Source: Paludibacteraceae bacterium
GTDB lineage: Bacteria; Bacteroidota; Bacteroidia; Bacteroidales; Paludibacteraceae
DNA: 64,000 nucleotides
Direction: 5' to 3'
NCBI GenBank assembly: GCA_024399495.1
Contig: JAKSNY010000008.1
Location: 39,021-103,020, forward strand
The notes under the pieces are model-generated. The model did not search any database. It had not been told where the DNA came from and worked only from the letters and a program-made list of their open reading frames with translations. This document shows, piece after piece, positions 1 through 8,348 of the stretch. Position 1 is the first letter of the stretch. Every line of letters starts with the position of its first letter. A program made the position numbers and the translations under genes.

Positions 1-537
1 GGAGAGTCTGTAGATACCACAATGGGATTCACTCCACTTGAGGGTCTTATGATGGGTACACGTAGTGGTGATATAGATGCAGGTGCGGTAACATACATTA
101 TGCGTAAGGAGAATCTTGATGCTGCCGGTGTGTCTGCATTGCTTAATAAGAAAAGTGGTGTAGAAGGTATATGGGGCGGCTCTTCTGATATGCGTGATAC
201 CCAGGCTGCCGCAGACGGTGGCAATGAGCGTGCCGCACTTGCCATTGATATGTATATGTACCGTTGGATTAAGTACATTGGTGCGTTTACCGCCGCTCTT
301 GACGGTGTTGATGTTATAGTGCTTACAGGCGGCGTTGGCGAGAATCAGGCTCCACTCAGAAAAATCCTGTGTGATAGGCTTGGATTCCTTGGTGTAAAAC
401 TTGATGAGGAGGCTAACAAGTGTCGTGGCATAGAACGTGTAATCTCCACCCCTGACTCTAAGGTTACAGTGGTTATAATTCCTACAGATGAGGAACTTAT
501 GATTGCACAGGATACTATAGCACTTGTTAAGTGCTAA
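1..537 (+). CDS. ackA: Acetate kinase, C-terminal part (5' end outside window)
   Basis: About 178 residues of the C-terminal half are visible. The reading frame is open from base 1, ahead of the first ATG at 22, so the gene begins upstream of the window. The segment VDTTMGFTPLEG followed by GTRSGDID is the hallmark of acetate kinase, and VLTGGVGENQ near the C-terminus is the nucleotide-binding GGIGEN-type motif of the ASKHA fold. The enzyme interconverts acetyl phosphate and ADP with acetate and ATP in the cytoplasm, the last step of acetate fermentation. The usual partner pta would be expected upstream but is not in view. The frame ends with TAA at 535-537. Confidence 0.95.
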   Translation, partial: GESVDTTMGFTPLEGLMMGTRSGDIDAGAVTYIMRKENLDAAGVSALLNKKSGVEGIWGGSSDMRDTQAAADGGNERAALAIDMYMYRWIKYIGAFTAALDGVDVIVLTGGVGENQAPLRKILCDRLGFLGVKLDEEANKCRGIERVISTPDSKVTVVIIPTDEELMIAQDTIALVKC

Positions 538-606
538 TGTATGATGTATGATGTATGATGTATAAATTGACATACATCATACATTTATACATAATACATA
601 AAAGCG
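538..606. repeat. Intergenic TGATGTA/TACATCA unit repeats in inverted arrangement
   Basis: Three direct copies of a TGATGTATGA-like unit are followed by their inverted form (CATACATCATACAT), so the 69-bp gap can fold on itself. The repeat ends directly before the ATG at 607. The same unit recurs at 3968-3998, 37352-37382 and 38325-38352, so it is a dispersed family rather than a local slip. Confidence 0.8.
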
Positions 607-1209
607 ATGAACGATAAGATTGCACAAATATTAACCATCGTGTTTCAGCCCTTACTGGTTCCTCTGTATGGGCTGACGCTTCTTTTTGCAGTACCGCAGT
701 TCTATGGCTTTAACTTATGGGCAAAGACAGCGATTATAGCAATGTCGGCTGTAATAATGGTGGTGCTGCCTGTTATTTGCTACTCTTTACTTATAAAGTT
801 TAAGGTAATCACCACTCCGCAAGCCTCTGACCGCAAACAGCGTATTTGGGCATACCTTTTTACACTTATATGTTACTCATGCACAGCATTTATCCTATAT
901 AAAATCAGTGCTTATATCTTATCTTGGATTGTGCTTATGGCGGCATTGGCACTATTGGCTGTAACCATAATAAATTTCTTTTGGAAAATATCTGCACATG
1001 CTACAGGTATCAGCGGTCTTCTGGGTGCATCGTTGTATGCGACGTTTGCATACGGGGCGTATAATCCTGCTGTAATAGCGGTGCTTATTTTATGTTGCGG
1101 GCTTGTTTGTTCTGCAAGGCTTCAACTTAATGCACATACCCCGATGCAAGTGTTGGCAGGAACCATCTTGGGTTTCACGTTCATGTTTCCGCTGCCACTT
1201 ATAATCTGA
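607..1209 (+). CDS. PAP2-like integral membrane protein
   Basis: This 200-residue protein is almost entirely hydrophobic, with six to seven predicted membrane segments. Two short motifs resemble the PAP2 phosphatase core: KISAHATGISG near residue 130 and SARLQLNAHTPMQVLAG near residues 168-184, which align to the PAP2 patterns PSGHT and SRxxxxxHxxxDV. The histidines are present, but the Asp that follows the second His in classical PAP2 enzymes is Gln here. It could be a Bacteroidota-specific PAP2 variant acting on lipid-linked phosphates, or a non-catalytic relative. It follows ackA on the same strand and shares a bidirectional terminator with rpsT. Confidence 0.6.
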   Translation: MNDKIAQILTIVFQPLLVPLYGLTLLFAVPQFYGFNLWAKTAIIAMSAVIMVVLPVICYSLLIKFKVITTPQASDRKQRIWAYLFTLICYSCTAFILYKISAYILSWIVLMAALALLAVTIINFFWKISAHATGISGLLGASLYATFAYGAYNPAVIAVLILCCGLVCSARLQLNAHTPMQVLAGTILGFTFMFPLPLII

Positions 1210-1224
1210 CATGTCCAATAAAAA

Positions 1225-1255
1225 AATCCGCCCCATCTGTGAGATGGAGCGGATT
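1225..1255. terminator. Bidirectional intrinsic terminator
   Basis: AATCCGC and GCGGATT flank CCATCT and AGATGG around a GTG loop, giving a stem of about 13 bp with one mismatch. An A-run on the left and a T-containing stretch on the right let it serve the PAP2-like gene and the convergent rpsT. Confidence 0.85.
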
Positions 1256-1275
1256 GTCTTTAGAACTGCAAGACC

Positions 1276-1530
1276 TTATTTAAGCTTGTTGATGTAAAGT
1301 GCAAGTTTAGACTTTAGGTTGCTTGCCTTATTGCTGTGGATTACGTTAATCTTAGCAAGTTTGTCAAGCATAGCGGAAACTTTTGGAAGCATTGCCTCAG
1401 CAGCCGCTTTGTCTTTTGTTGCACGAAGGTCTCTTACTGCGTTACGCATAGTTTTTGCATAGTAACGGTTATGCAGTCTCTTTGTCTCTGTTTGTCTGAT
1501 TCTCTTCTCAGACGATTTGTGATTCGCCAT
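1276..1530 (-). CDS. rpsT: 30S ribosomal protein S20
   Basis: The 84-residue product is highly basic and begins [13 protein letters not shown], with [16 protein letters not shown] and the C-terminal [12 protein letters not shown] segment typical of S20, an all-helical protein that binds 16S rRNA early in 30S assembly. Length matches the family. It lies 23 bp downstream of tRNA-Glu on the same strand, and the promoter at 1645-1675 appears to drive tRNA-Glu and rpsT together. Confidence 0.97.
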   Translation of the reverse strand: MANHKSSEKRIRQTETKRLHNRYYAKTMRNAVRDLRATKDKAAAEAMLPKVSAMLDKLAKINVIHSNKASNLKSKLALYINKLK

Positions 1531-1553
1531 TTTTTTAAATTTTTTGTTTATCG

Positions 1554-1625
1554 TAGCCCATAGCAGAATCGAACTGCTCTTTCAAGAATGAAAATCTTAC
1601 GTCCTAACCGATAGACGAATGGGCC
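1554..1625 (-). tRNA. tRNA-Glu (anticodon TTC)
   Basis: The minus strand reads as a 72-nt cloverleaf. Acceptor GGCCCAT pairs with ATGGGCT, the T arm carries GTTCGATTC, and the anticodon loop TTTTCAT gives TTC. CCA is not encoded. It is the first gene of a unit with rpsT. Confidence 0.96.
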
Positions 1626-1644
1626 ATTCCCTTTTTTGGGTCTG

Positions 1645-1675
1645 CAAAGATAGTGCTAATTTTTCAACTGCACAA
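1645..1675 (-). promoter_or_regulatory. Bacteroidota promoter for tRNA-Glu/rpsT
   Basis: On the minus strand TTTG is followed after 19 bases by TATCTTTG, a perfect match to the Bacteroidota -33/-7 consensus, 20 bp upstream of tRNA-Glu. Confidence 0.9.
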
Positions 1676-1688
1676 ATTTTTTTTGCTT

Positions 1689-1723
1689 TTGTTGTCAAGC
1701 AAACACTTTTTTTTGTACCTTTG
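1689..1723 (+). promoter_or_regulatory. Promoter for radC
   Basis: TACCTTTG at 1716-1723 is a good -7 box, with a weaker TTG about 21 bp upstream. It runs divergently from the tRNA-Glu promoter and lies 38 bp before the radC start. Confidence 0.75.
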
Positions 1724-1760
1724 CACCCGATAAGCACCATCTTTGCCCTAATTTTATTTT

Positions 1761-2456
1761 ATGCTTAACAAGGAAATTCAGGGTATAAAAGGTTGGAAGG
1801 AAGACGACCGCCCACGGGAGAAGTGCTTGACAAACGGCGTAAGTTCACTGTCTGATTCAGAGTTGATTGCCATACTCATCGGGTCTGGAACACGGAATTT
1901 GACGGCAGTGGAGTTAGGCAGAGCGATACTTAAAAAAGCCAATTACCGTCTGTCAGATTTAGGCAGAATGGGGAGCAGGGAGTTATGTTCAATAAACGGC
2001 ATAGGAGAGGCAAAAGCTGTCACCGTAATAGCCGCCCTTGAGTTAGGACGTAGGCGTAGGATTGATGACATTAACAAGGATGAGCCGTTTATAACAAGCC
2101 GTCAGGCGGCGGATGTGTTTATTCCCTTACTTGCAGACTTGCCGCATGAGGAGTTTTGGGTTATGTTTGTAAATCACTCCAATAAGTGCATATCCAAGAA
2201 AAGGGTCTCATCGGGTGGCGTACACCAAACGGCAGTTGACCCTAAACTTATATTTAAGGAGGCACTGCAGAATCTTGCAACGGGAATAATTCTATGCCAC
2301 AATCACCCAAGTGGCAATACAAAGCCAAGTGATTTGGATATAGAACTAACAGGAAACATCTGTCATGGGGCGGAAACGCTTGATATTAGGGTTTTAGATC
2401 ACATAATAGTGAGTGGAGGGGAGTATTTCAGTTTCTCTGACCACAATATGTTATGA
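1761..2456 (+). CDS. radC: RadC/JAB-domain protein
   Basis: A 231-residue RadC-family protein. A helix-hairpin-helix-like segment SINGIGEAKA lies near residues 77-86. The JAMM metalloprotease-like motif is complete: H180, H182, S190 and D193 in HNHPSGNTKPSDLD. RadC was named for DNA repair, but its biochemical role is unsettled; the JAMM residues suggest a zinc-dependent hydrolase. Length and domain order are typical. The stop at 2454-2456 lies 4 bp before the next ATG, so the two genes are probably co-transcribed. Confidence 0.95.
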   Translation: MLNKEIQGIKGWKEDDRPREKCLTNGVSSLSDSELIAILIGSGTRNLTAVELGRAILKKANYRLSDLGRMGSRELCSINGIGEAKAVTVIAALELGRRRRIDDINKDEPFITSRQAADVFIPLLADLPHEEFWVMFVNHSNKCISKKRVSSGGVHQTAVDPKLIFKEALQNLATGIILCHNHPSGNTKPSDLDIELTGNICHGAETLDIRVLDHIIVSGGEYFSFSDHNML

Positions 2457-2460
2457 AACA

Positions 2461-3801
2461 ATGGTAACATTTTATACAGAAAAATATACACCTCGTCTTA
2501 AATATGTGGTGCAACACGTGTTTGAGAAAATCCTATGCACCAATGTCAACATTACAAAAGAGATAGAGGATACAAGAAACGCTGACGGACCCGTTATCTG
2601 TTACTCAAGAACAGAGATAATGATGGGTGCGTTCAATATACTGCCTCACGGACTTCTTTTCCAATCAGACATAAGAGAACTTAATATAACGGTTTCAGAT
2701 TGGGACGGAATGCCCATATTTTTCCAATCAAACAGCGATAGATATGATCTTCCTTTTGATATTTTCTCAGCCATATTCTATTTAATAAGCCGTTATGAGG
2801 AGTACAACGGAGACACTGACAATCACGGCAGATTCCTTAAAGAGAATAGTCTTGCATATAAGAATGGCTTTATCACCCGCCCTTTAGTTGATGAGTGGGC
2901 ATATAGGTTTGAGGCATTACTGACAGAAAAGATTGGATATACACCAGCCAAGAAGCAGCGTTTCAGAATGCACTCATCTGTAGTTATTGACGATTTGTTT
3001 AAGTACCGTCATCGTTCCGTATTAAGAAATATAGCCAAATTATCAAAGAAACTGTTTTCCGGCGATTGGCGTGGCTTTAGGCATCAACTGCGTGTTTTGC
3101 TGTATTTAGATAAAGACCCATATAACAATTTGGACTACATTATAAAGTTCCACAACGATGTAAGGCTTAATCCGTCGTTCTTTGTCCTTATGCATAAAGG
3201 CGGTAAAGACAGTAAGTGTACATATTCTACGTATGGGTCATTGAGAAAGACTTTGAGACGCAGTTATGTTACAGGGTTGCACCCGTCTTACGCATCGGAT
3301 TCCAATACTAAAAAAATCCGTAAGGAACTTAAATCGCTTGAAAAGTACATCACAAAACAACGCGTAACTACGGCAATGTTCCACAGGTTGCGTTTTAATC
3401 TGCCTAAAAGTTATGAGTCTCTTCTCAAGATTGGCATTCAGGATGACTATTCTATGGGCTATATTGATGCCGTAGGGTTCAGAGCAAGCACATGTACACC
3501 CTTTAGGTTCTATGATATGAAACATGAGTGCAAGACACGTCTGATGGTACACCCTCTTCTGTTTACTGATGAGTCTATAAAAGAGTCGGGCATTCATCAT
3601 AACTCATTTGAGGATGCAATGATTCCTATGATAAACAGCATAAAGAAAGTGAATGGGCAGTTCTGTTGCTGCGTAAGCAATAGAGTGTTATCCAACACAG
3701 ATAAATGGTACGGATGGCGTTCCGCTATAGAACGTGTGTATCGTTACGCCTCAGAATTGGAGTTGCACGATATACAAGAAACACAGGAACTAATGCGGTA
3801 A
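2461..3801 (+). CDS. Polysaccharide-deacetylase-like protein (DUF7033-type N-terminus)
   Basis: About 446 residues from the ATG at 2461. The frame is open back to 2413, but that earlier ATG lies inside radC. No signal peptide is seen. The N-terminal half, with FDIFSAIFYLISRYEEY, resembles the domain that precedes NodB-type deacetylase domains in Bacteroidota proteins. The C-terminal half has VIDDLFKYRHR, where a deacetylase would place its metal-binding DDG, and GLHPSYAS, which resembles the deacetylase HPxx motif. A role in cell-surface polysaccharide modification is inferred from the family. Confidence 0.65.
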   Translation: MVTFYTEKYTPRLKYVVQHVFEKILCTNVNITKEIEDTRNADGPVICYSRTEIMMGAFNILPHGLLFQSDIRELNITVSDWDGMPIFFQSNSDRYDLPFDIFSAIFYLISRYEEYNGDTDNHGRFLKENSLAYKNGFITRPLVDEWAYRFEALLTEKIGYTPAKKQRFRMHSSVVIDDLFKYRHRSVLRNIAKLSKKLFSGDWRGFRHQLRVLLYLDKDPYNNLDYIIKFHNDVRLNPSFFVLMHKGGKDSKCTYSTYGSLRKTLRRSYVTGLHPSYASDSNTKKIRKELKSLEKYITKQRVTTAMFHRLRFNLPKSYESLLKIGIQDDYSMGYIDAVGFRASTCTPFRFYDMKHECKTRLMVHPLLFTDESIKESGIHHNSFEDAMIPMINSIKKVNGQFCCCVSNRVLSNTDKWYGWRSAIERVYRYASELELHDIQETQELMR

Positions 3802-3885
3802 GAAGCATTTTTGTTACTCGTTAGTTAACCGATAGAGTTTTAAGGTGGTTGTTCTTTTAGATAATTCTTTGATATTCAACTATTT

Positions 3886-3957
3886 GCCTCTGTAGTTCAA
3901 CGGATAGAATAGAAGTTTCCTAAACTTTAGATAGGGGTTCGATTCCCCTCGGAGGTA
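3886..3957 (+). tRNA. tRNA-Arg (anticodon CCT)
   Basis: A 72-nt cloverleaf: acceptor GCCTCTG pairs with CGGAGGT apart from one position, the T arm is GGGGTTCGATTCCCC, and the anticodon loop TTCCTAA gives CCT. No CCA is encoded. Confidence 0.94.
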
Positions 3958-3967
3958 CAAATTTTTA

Positions 3968-3998
3968 CTTGATGTATGATGTGTAGTGTATGATGTAT
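3968..3998. repeat. Copy of the TGATGTATGA unit repeat
   Basis: Three degenerate copies of the unit also found at 538-606, here between tRNA-Arg and the end of aroB. No open reading frame lies in this gap. Confidence 0.7.
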
Positions 3999-4034
3999 GC
4001 CCCAGATCAACGCATCACAAAGAACTAATTTTGA

Positions 4035-5096
4035 TTACAATCCTACGGTATCTCTGTAGAAATCAAGTGATTGGAATATTGCATTCTGGTCTGCGGTGCA
4101 GTTTAGAACAGGGATTCCTACACCACTAAGCAGGGTGAAATTAACCTCAGTGGCAGAGGTGTTCTTCTTATCGTGGAGCATAAGGTTGAAAAGCTCAGGG
4201 TAGTCATCGCACCCTATATTGTATGCTCCGTAATACTCCTTTATATATCTGGAAACGCTTAAAAGTGTCTCTTTTGGGAATTTGTACATCTTGTATGATA
4301 GGTACAACTCCGCTATCAGTCCGTAGGCTACAGCATAGCCGTGAGGCAGTGCTTTCTCTTTTTTTAGTGAGAAACTTTCAAGGGCGTGTCCTATGGTATG
4401 CCCAAGGTTAAGTGTCTTGCGTACCCCTTTTTCTGTGGGGTCTTGCTCCACTATTTTAGACTTTATATCTATAGATTCCCTAATAATGTCTTGCAGACCC
4501 TTAACATCGGGGTTTGCCAAGTCAAAATTCAGAATTGTATTCAGATAGGTGTTGTTGCTTATAAGTCCGTGCTTTATTATCTCTGCATAGCCCGAAAGCA
4601 GTTCCGTTTTAGGCAATGTGCGCAAAAACTCAGCACTGATAATTACATCTGACGGTTGGTTTATAACCCCAATCTCATTTTTAAGTCCGTTAAAATTAAA
4701 GCCTGTCTTACCCCCGATGGCGGCATCTACCATGCTAAGCAGTGTGGTGGGTATGTTTATGAACCTTATGCCACGCTTGAATGTGGAGGCGGCAAAACCT
4801 CCCATATCTGTAATTACGCCACCGCCAAGATTCAGCATTACGGAGTGTCTGGTGCCTCCATTTGTGCATAGGAATGTCCAGATTTGCTCTATGGTGTGTA
4901 GGTTCTTTGCAGAGTCTCCGTTAGAAACCTCTATTATTTTGGCATTGTTTGTAAGCGTGCCAAGTAACGGCAGACAGTGTTTTGCAGAGTTGGTGTCTGT
5001 AAGTATAAACAATTGTTCCGGTGAAACACCTTGTAATAGGGTGCTTACATCGGAACAAAGGTTCTGTGAAAAGTGTATGTTACTTTTTAATGTCAC
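4035..5096 (-). CDS. aroB: 3-dehydroquinate synthase
   Basis: A 353-residue enzyme of the shikimate pathway that closes DAHP to 3-dehydroquinate with NAD and a divalent metal. The NAD-binding and substrate region [11 protein letters not shown]...[14 protein letters not shown], then [11 protein letters not shown], is diagnostic. Metal-ligand segments [19 protein letters not shown] and PHGYAVAYG are all present. The start is a GTG at 5096, 17 bp inside the upstream asd gene, so translation is probably coupled. The arrangement asd-aroB puts two amino-acid biosynthesis genes in one unit. Confidence 0.96.
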   Translation of the reverse strand: MTLKSNIHFSQNLCSDVSTLLQGVSPEQLFILTDTNSAKHCLPLLGTLTNNAKIIEVSNGDSAKNLHTIEQIWTFLCTNGGTRHSVMLNLGGGVITDMGGFAASTFKRGIRFINIPTTLLSMVDAAIGGKTGFNFNGLKNEIGVINQPSDVIISAEFLRTLPKTELLSGYAEIIKHGLISNNTYLNTILNFDLANPDVKGLQDIIRESIDIKSKIVEQDPTEKGVRKTLNLGHTIGHALESFSLKKEKALPHGYAVAYGLIAELYLSYKMYKFPKETLLSVSRYIKEYYGAYNIGCDDYPELFNLMLHDKKNTSATEVNFTLLSGVGIPVLNCTADQNAIFQSLDFYRDTVGL

Positions 5097-6093
5097 CTTC
5101 CTTAATCAAGTATTCTGCAATTTGTACTGCGTTAAGTGCTGCACCTTTCTTGATTTGGTCTCCAACGCACCAGAATGTCATTCCGTTATCGTTTGCCAAA
5201 TCCTTGCGTACACGCCCTACATAAACAGGGTCAAGACCCGATTTGAACAGTGGCATCGGGTAAATTTTTTCTGCAGGGTTATCCTCAAGTACAAGCCCTT
5301 CTGCCTTTGCAAATGCGTCTTGAACCTCCTGAACTGTAAGAGGTCTCTCTGTCTCAACCCAAATAGCCTCAGAGTGAGCCCTAAGTGATGGCACACGTAT
5401 GCAGGTTGCACTGACTGCAATATCGGAGTGCATAATCTTGCGGGTCTCGTTATACATCTTCATCTCCTCTTTAGTGTAGCCGTTATCTGTAAACACGTCT
5501 ATTTGAGGAATAAGGTTAAATGCAAGTTGATATGCAAATTTATTAACTGTTACAGGCTCATTGTTAAGCACCTGACGATATTGAAGCTCAAGTTCTGCCA
5601 TAGCGGCCGCACCTGCACCCGATGCTGCCTGATATGTAGAGACGTGAACTCTCTTAATATGTGAAAGTTGCTCTATAGCCTTCAGTGCCACTACCATAAT
5701 GATGGTGGTGCAGTTAGGGTTTGCAATTACACCGCGAGGACGTATTTTGGCATCGGGGGCATTCATTTCAGGAACCACAAGAGGAACTTCAGGGTCCATA
5801 CGGAATGCACTTGAGTTGTCAATCATAACTGCCCCAAACTTTGTAATATCCTTTTCAAATTCTTTTGAAATGCCTGCTCCAGCCGATGTAAACGCTATGT
5901 CTATGCCTTTGAAATCATCGCCGTGCTTAAGCTCTTTTACTGTGTATTTCTTTTCTTTAAACTCATATTCAGTTCCTGCACTGCGTGAAGAACCAAAAAG
6001 GAATAACTCTGTGATGGGGAAATTCCTCTCCGCCAACACTCTTAAAAACTCCTGACCTACGGCGCCGCTGGCACCAACAATTGCTACATTCAT
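5080..6093 (-). CDS. asd: Aspartate-semialdehyde dehydrogenase
   Basis: 337 residues from the ATG at 6093. It makes aspartate semialdehyde from aspartyl phosphate with NADPH, the branch point to lysine/DAP, threonine and methionine. [10 protein letters not shown] at residues 7-16 is the NADP-binding loop, and NPNCTT contains the catalytic Cys near residue 128. The frame stays open for 15 codons upstream, but those codons overlap the promoter at 6116-6146, so 6093 is the right start. It overlaps aroB by 17 bp. Confidence 0.97.
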   Translation of the reverse strand: MNVAIVGASGAVGQEFLRVLAERNFPITELFLFGSSRSAGTEYEFKEKKYTVKELKHGDDFKGIDIAFTSAGAGISKEFEKDITKFGAVMIDNSSAFRMDPEVPLVVPEMNAPDAKIRPRGVIANPNCTTIIMVVALKAIEQLSHIKRVHVSTYQAASGAGAAAMAELELQYRQVLNNEPVTVNKFAYQLAFNLIPQIDVFTDNGYTKEEMKMYNETRKIMHSDIAVSATCIRVPSLRAHSEAIWVETERPLTVQEVQDAFAKAEGLVLEDNPAEKIYPMPLFKSGLDPVYVGRVRKDLANDNGMTFWCVGDQIKKGAALNAVQIAEYLIKEGDIKK

Positions 6094-6115
6094 AATGCGT
6101 TTTAATTTGGTGGGA

Positions 6116-6146
6116 CAAAGGTACAAAAACGAGAGCAAAAATCAAA
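6116..6146 (-). promoter_or_regulatory. asd promoter embedded in a dispersed repeat
   Basis: On the minus strand TTTG is followed after exactly 19 bases by TACCTTTG. The spacer contains GCTCTCG, which is the reverse complement of repeat box CGAGAGC, so the promoter and the repeat overlap. Confidence 0.9.
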
Positions 6147-6380
6147 AAATGCAGGCATTTTTTGAAAAAAAAGATATAAGGTGGGAGTTGGGAGCTTGCT
6201 CACAAAATTCCACCGCATATCTTTTTCAAAAACGGAACGTTTTTGTTTTTGCCGAGTGCAGGTTATCTTCACGAGTACCCGTAGGGTACGAGTAAAGATA
6301 CACTTATAGAGTAAGTGGTTTTTATCTTCACGACGACTGGAAGGAGGAGTAAAGGTACACTTATAGCGTAAGTAATGGAG
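6130..6380. repeat. Promoter-bearing CGAG hairpin repeat, copy 1
   Basis: On the plus strand CGAGAGCA (6130-6137) and TGCCGAGTG (6250-6258) enclose three hairpins, including AAAATGC/GCATTTT and CAAAAACG/CGTTTTTG. A second module, CACGAG-TACCC-GTA-GGGTA-CGAG (6270-6292), follows inside a TATCTT/AAGATA outer stem. Two further CACTTA/TAAGTG-type hairpins reach about 6380. An inverted, nearly complete copy lies at 9861-10048. This gap of 316 bp holds no gene. Confidence 0.85.
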
Positions 6381-6409
6381 TGCCAACCTTAAAAATGAAA
6401 GTTGTTTGA

Positions 6410-7474
6410 TTATTGCCCAGCTTCAATTACGTTCACTAACTCGTTAATATTAACTGTTAAGTCAGGCGAACCATTCTTGTATTTCTCGTAAATATTATGA
6501 GAAAGGATTAAATCACACTTTTGCGGTTCTGGAACCCAATCCACTAAAACAACTTCTAAATATTCCAAATTATCACACTCACTTAAATCAATTTTCCGAA
6601 TCCCGTGACAGTTAGATAATGTCACATTTTTAACGTTTTTTGCATTTGACATGTTTAATTCTTTAATCGAGAATTTTTCTACCGATAGAGATGTTAACAA
6701 TGGCATATCAAGTTTTTCAAAACCATATATTGTAGGACAAGTGGAAGAATTGGATGTTAACGCAATACTTTCTATTACTGATTCAGATGAAAAAATCAAT
6801 CTTATATGATTAGCCGTACTATTGCAATTAATATAGTTTAAATTAATGATTCTAAGTGCTTTATTTCGACTAAAATCAACTGGTCTATCATAATAATAGT
6901 CATACTCTTCATCATAATAATCGAGATCTATATAAGCATAATAATCAATTTCAGACATAATAACCTTCACATTTTTGAGCAAAGAGGCATCTGCCTGATA
7001 CCACTTGTCAAGCATCTCTATTTTTGACATTTCATATTTTGACATAATGCCGTCATTGTTCAAGTCAAAACCTTTACTTATGTAATATGAATCCCCTCCT
7101 GAAGGCAAGGTTACAAGTACAACCAATGTATCCTTATACACCTTCCCATTATTTTCACAATACAAAGAAACGTATGTGGGGTCACTGCTTAATGAGGTTA
7201 TTTCACACTGTTCATTGACAGAAAGCACAGACGGGTCACACGGAGTGAATTTAATGTTATAATCTACTGGATTCTCTATCTTCTTATAATCCACATATAT
7301 ATCTGGCTTAATTACATCACCCACTTTGCATTTAATCACACGTGGCACAAATACTACCGTATTGTTAACTGGCAAGTATTTCTTTTGTGGTGTGTCCTCT
7401 TTCTTCTCACACCCGCACAGCAACACAGTACCTGCCACTAATAGAATAACTGCTCTTAAAATTGTTTTGCTCAT
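6410..7474 (-). CDS. Lipoprotein with leucine-rich-repeat-like C-terminal half
   Basis: 354 residues with a signal peptide ending in the lipobox LLCGC (Cys about residue 22), so it should be lipidated and likely sits in the outer membrane. Residues 140-155 (GFDLNNDGIMSKYEMSKIE) look like an EF-hand-type calcium loop. Beyond residue 160 a series of segments such as LRIINLNYINC, LTSLSVEKFSIKELNMSNAKNVKNVTLSNC and IRKIDLSECDNLEYLEV look like irregular leucine-rich repeats. No enzymatic motif is seen. It is AT-rich compared with its core neighbours. A truncated, frameshifted relative lies at 8117-8297. Confidence 0.7.
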   Translation of the reverse strand: MSKTILRAVILLVAGTVLLCGCEKKEDTPQKKYLPVNNTVVFVPRVIKCKVGDVIKPDIYVDYKKIENPVDYNIKFTPCDPSVLSVNEQCEITSLSSDPTYVSLYCENNGKVYKDTLVVLVTLPSGGDSYYISKGFDLNNDGIMSKYEMSKIEMLDKWYQADASLLKNVKVIMSEIDYYAYIDLDYYDEEYDYYYDRPVDFSRNKALRIINLNYINCNSTANHIRLIFSSESVIESIALTSNSSTCPTIYGFEKLDMPLLTSLSVEKFSIKELNMSNAKNVKNVTLSNCHGIRKIDLSECDNLEYLEVVLVDWVPEPQKCDLILSHNIYEKYKNGSPDLTVNINELVNVIEAGQ

Positions 7475-7556
7475 TGTTGTTTTTGTTTTTATGTTTTAAA
7501 TTTGTTCAAATCATAGTAAATGACCATATTTTGTCAAAATGCAATCTTAATATTTA

Positions 7557-7997
7557 CTATTCAGATTTCTCTAACCATTTCAATTTAGGTGCTCCGTCTG
7601 GGTCACCCTGATATCCGCGAGTTAATATTACTGGCCCGAAATAGATGTATTTATAGCAGGCATATAGGTGTGAATAATTGGAATGAATATCATTGTTTAA
7701 CGAATCTTTGTAAAGGTATATAATATTTTTACTATAGTGTCCTGGTATTTTTGATAGTTTATCTGAACAAAAATATTTCCATTCGCCATTTTCAATTATT
7801 GAAGAATCTTTGATTATAAGAGTTCTTTCATAAGAATAATCGGATTTTATATTGATTTTATCGTATTCGTTTTTGTCAATATACAAACCTAATATTTCCT
7901 CTTCTGGTATTGGTATGTTATTTATGGATGTTTTAATACATGATGTAAGAACGTATCCTATTACCAAAAGTAAAGTTATTTTAATTTTTCTTTCCAT
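7557..7997 (-). CDS. Small lipoprotein of unknown function
   Basis: 146 residues. The N-terminus is a signal peptide with lipobox VLTSC (Cys about residue 20). The rest has no recognised domain; the pattern IIENGEWKYF is common in small lipocalin-like or stress-type lipoproteins, but this is weak. It is AT-rich and lies just upstream of the 354-residue lipoprotein on the same strand, so both may belong to one accessory block. Confidence 0.6.
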   Translation of the reverse strand: MERKIKITLLLVIGYVLTSCIKTSINNIPIPEEEILGLYIDKNEYDKINIKSDYSYERTLIIKDSSIIENGEWKYFCSDKLSKIPGHYSKNIIYLYKDSLNNDIHSNYSHLYACYKYIYFGPVILTRGYQGDPDGAPKLKWLEKSE

Positions 7998-8116
7998 ATA
8001 AAAATTTGTCTTGTTTCTCCAAGTGGAGTGATATTTAGTTGTCTGGGATATTTTTCAGGGAATAATTGAATTGTATTAGTTATATCATTTAGTCCGAGAT
8101 AATGTAGAACTAGTGA

Positions 8117-8297
8117 TTACACATTAATTTTTACCGGATTCAGGATCTTGCACTTTATTACTTTATGCTCAAACTCAACAGAGCTGTTGACTTTTGGGGG
8201 ATTAGGTTTGGGTGTGTCCTCTTTCTTCTCACACCCGCACAGCAGCACAGTACCTGCCACTAATAGAATAACTGCTCTTACAAATTGTTTTGCTCAT
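8117..8297 (-). pseudogene. Truncated, frameshifted copy of the 6410-7474 lipoprotein gene
   Basis: Positions 8211-8325 repeat 7385-7503 almost base for base, covering the signal peptide, lipobox and leader. An extra G after the fifth codon shifts the frame behind the ATG at 8297. Past the lipobox the original frame still reads a relative of the intact protein: KVIKCK aligns with RVIKCK at residues 45-50. It meets a stop (8117-8119) after about 60 codons. The rest of the gap between 7998 and 8348 shows nothing else. Confidence 0.8.
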
Positions 8298-8348
8298 TGT
8301 TGTTTTTGTTTTTATGTTTTTAAATTACTTCACTTCTTACCCATTCCT

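Noticed and set aside
1336-1563. 75-codon plus-strand frame over rpsT
   Set aside because: Antisense to S20, which is complete and conserved.
4618-5388. 256-codon plus-strand open frame
   Set aside because: It lies antisense across aroB and asd, both with complete family motifs; its translation is Cys-rich and shows no domain.
6095-6386. Open frames of 66 and 94 codons in the asd upstream region
   Set aside because: They are translations of the hairpin repeat; similar peptides appear at every copy (9830, 17161, 59116), which explains their resemblance.
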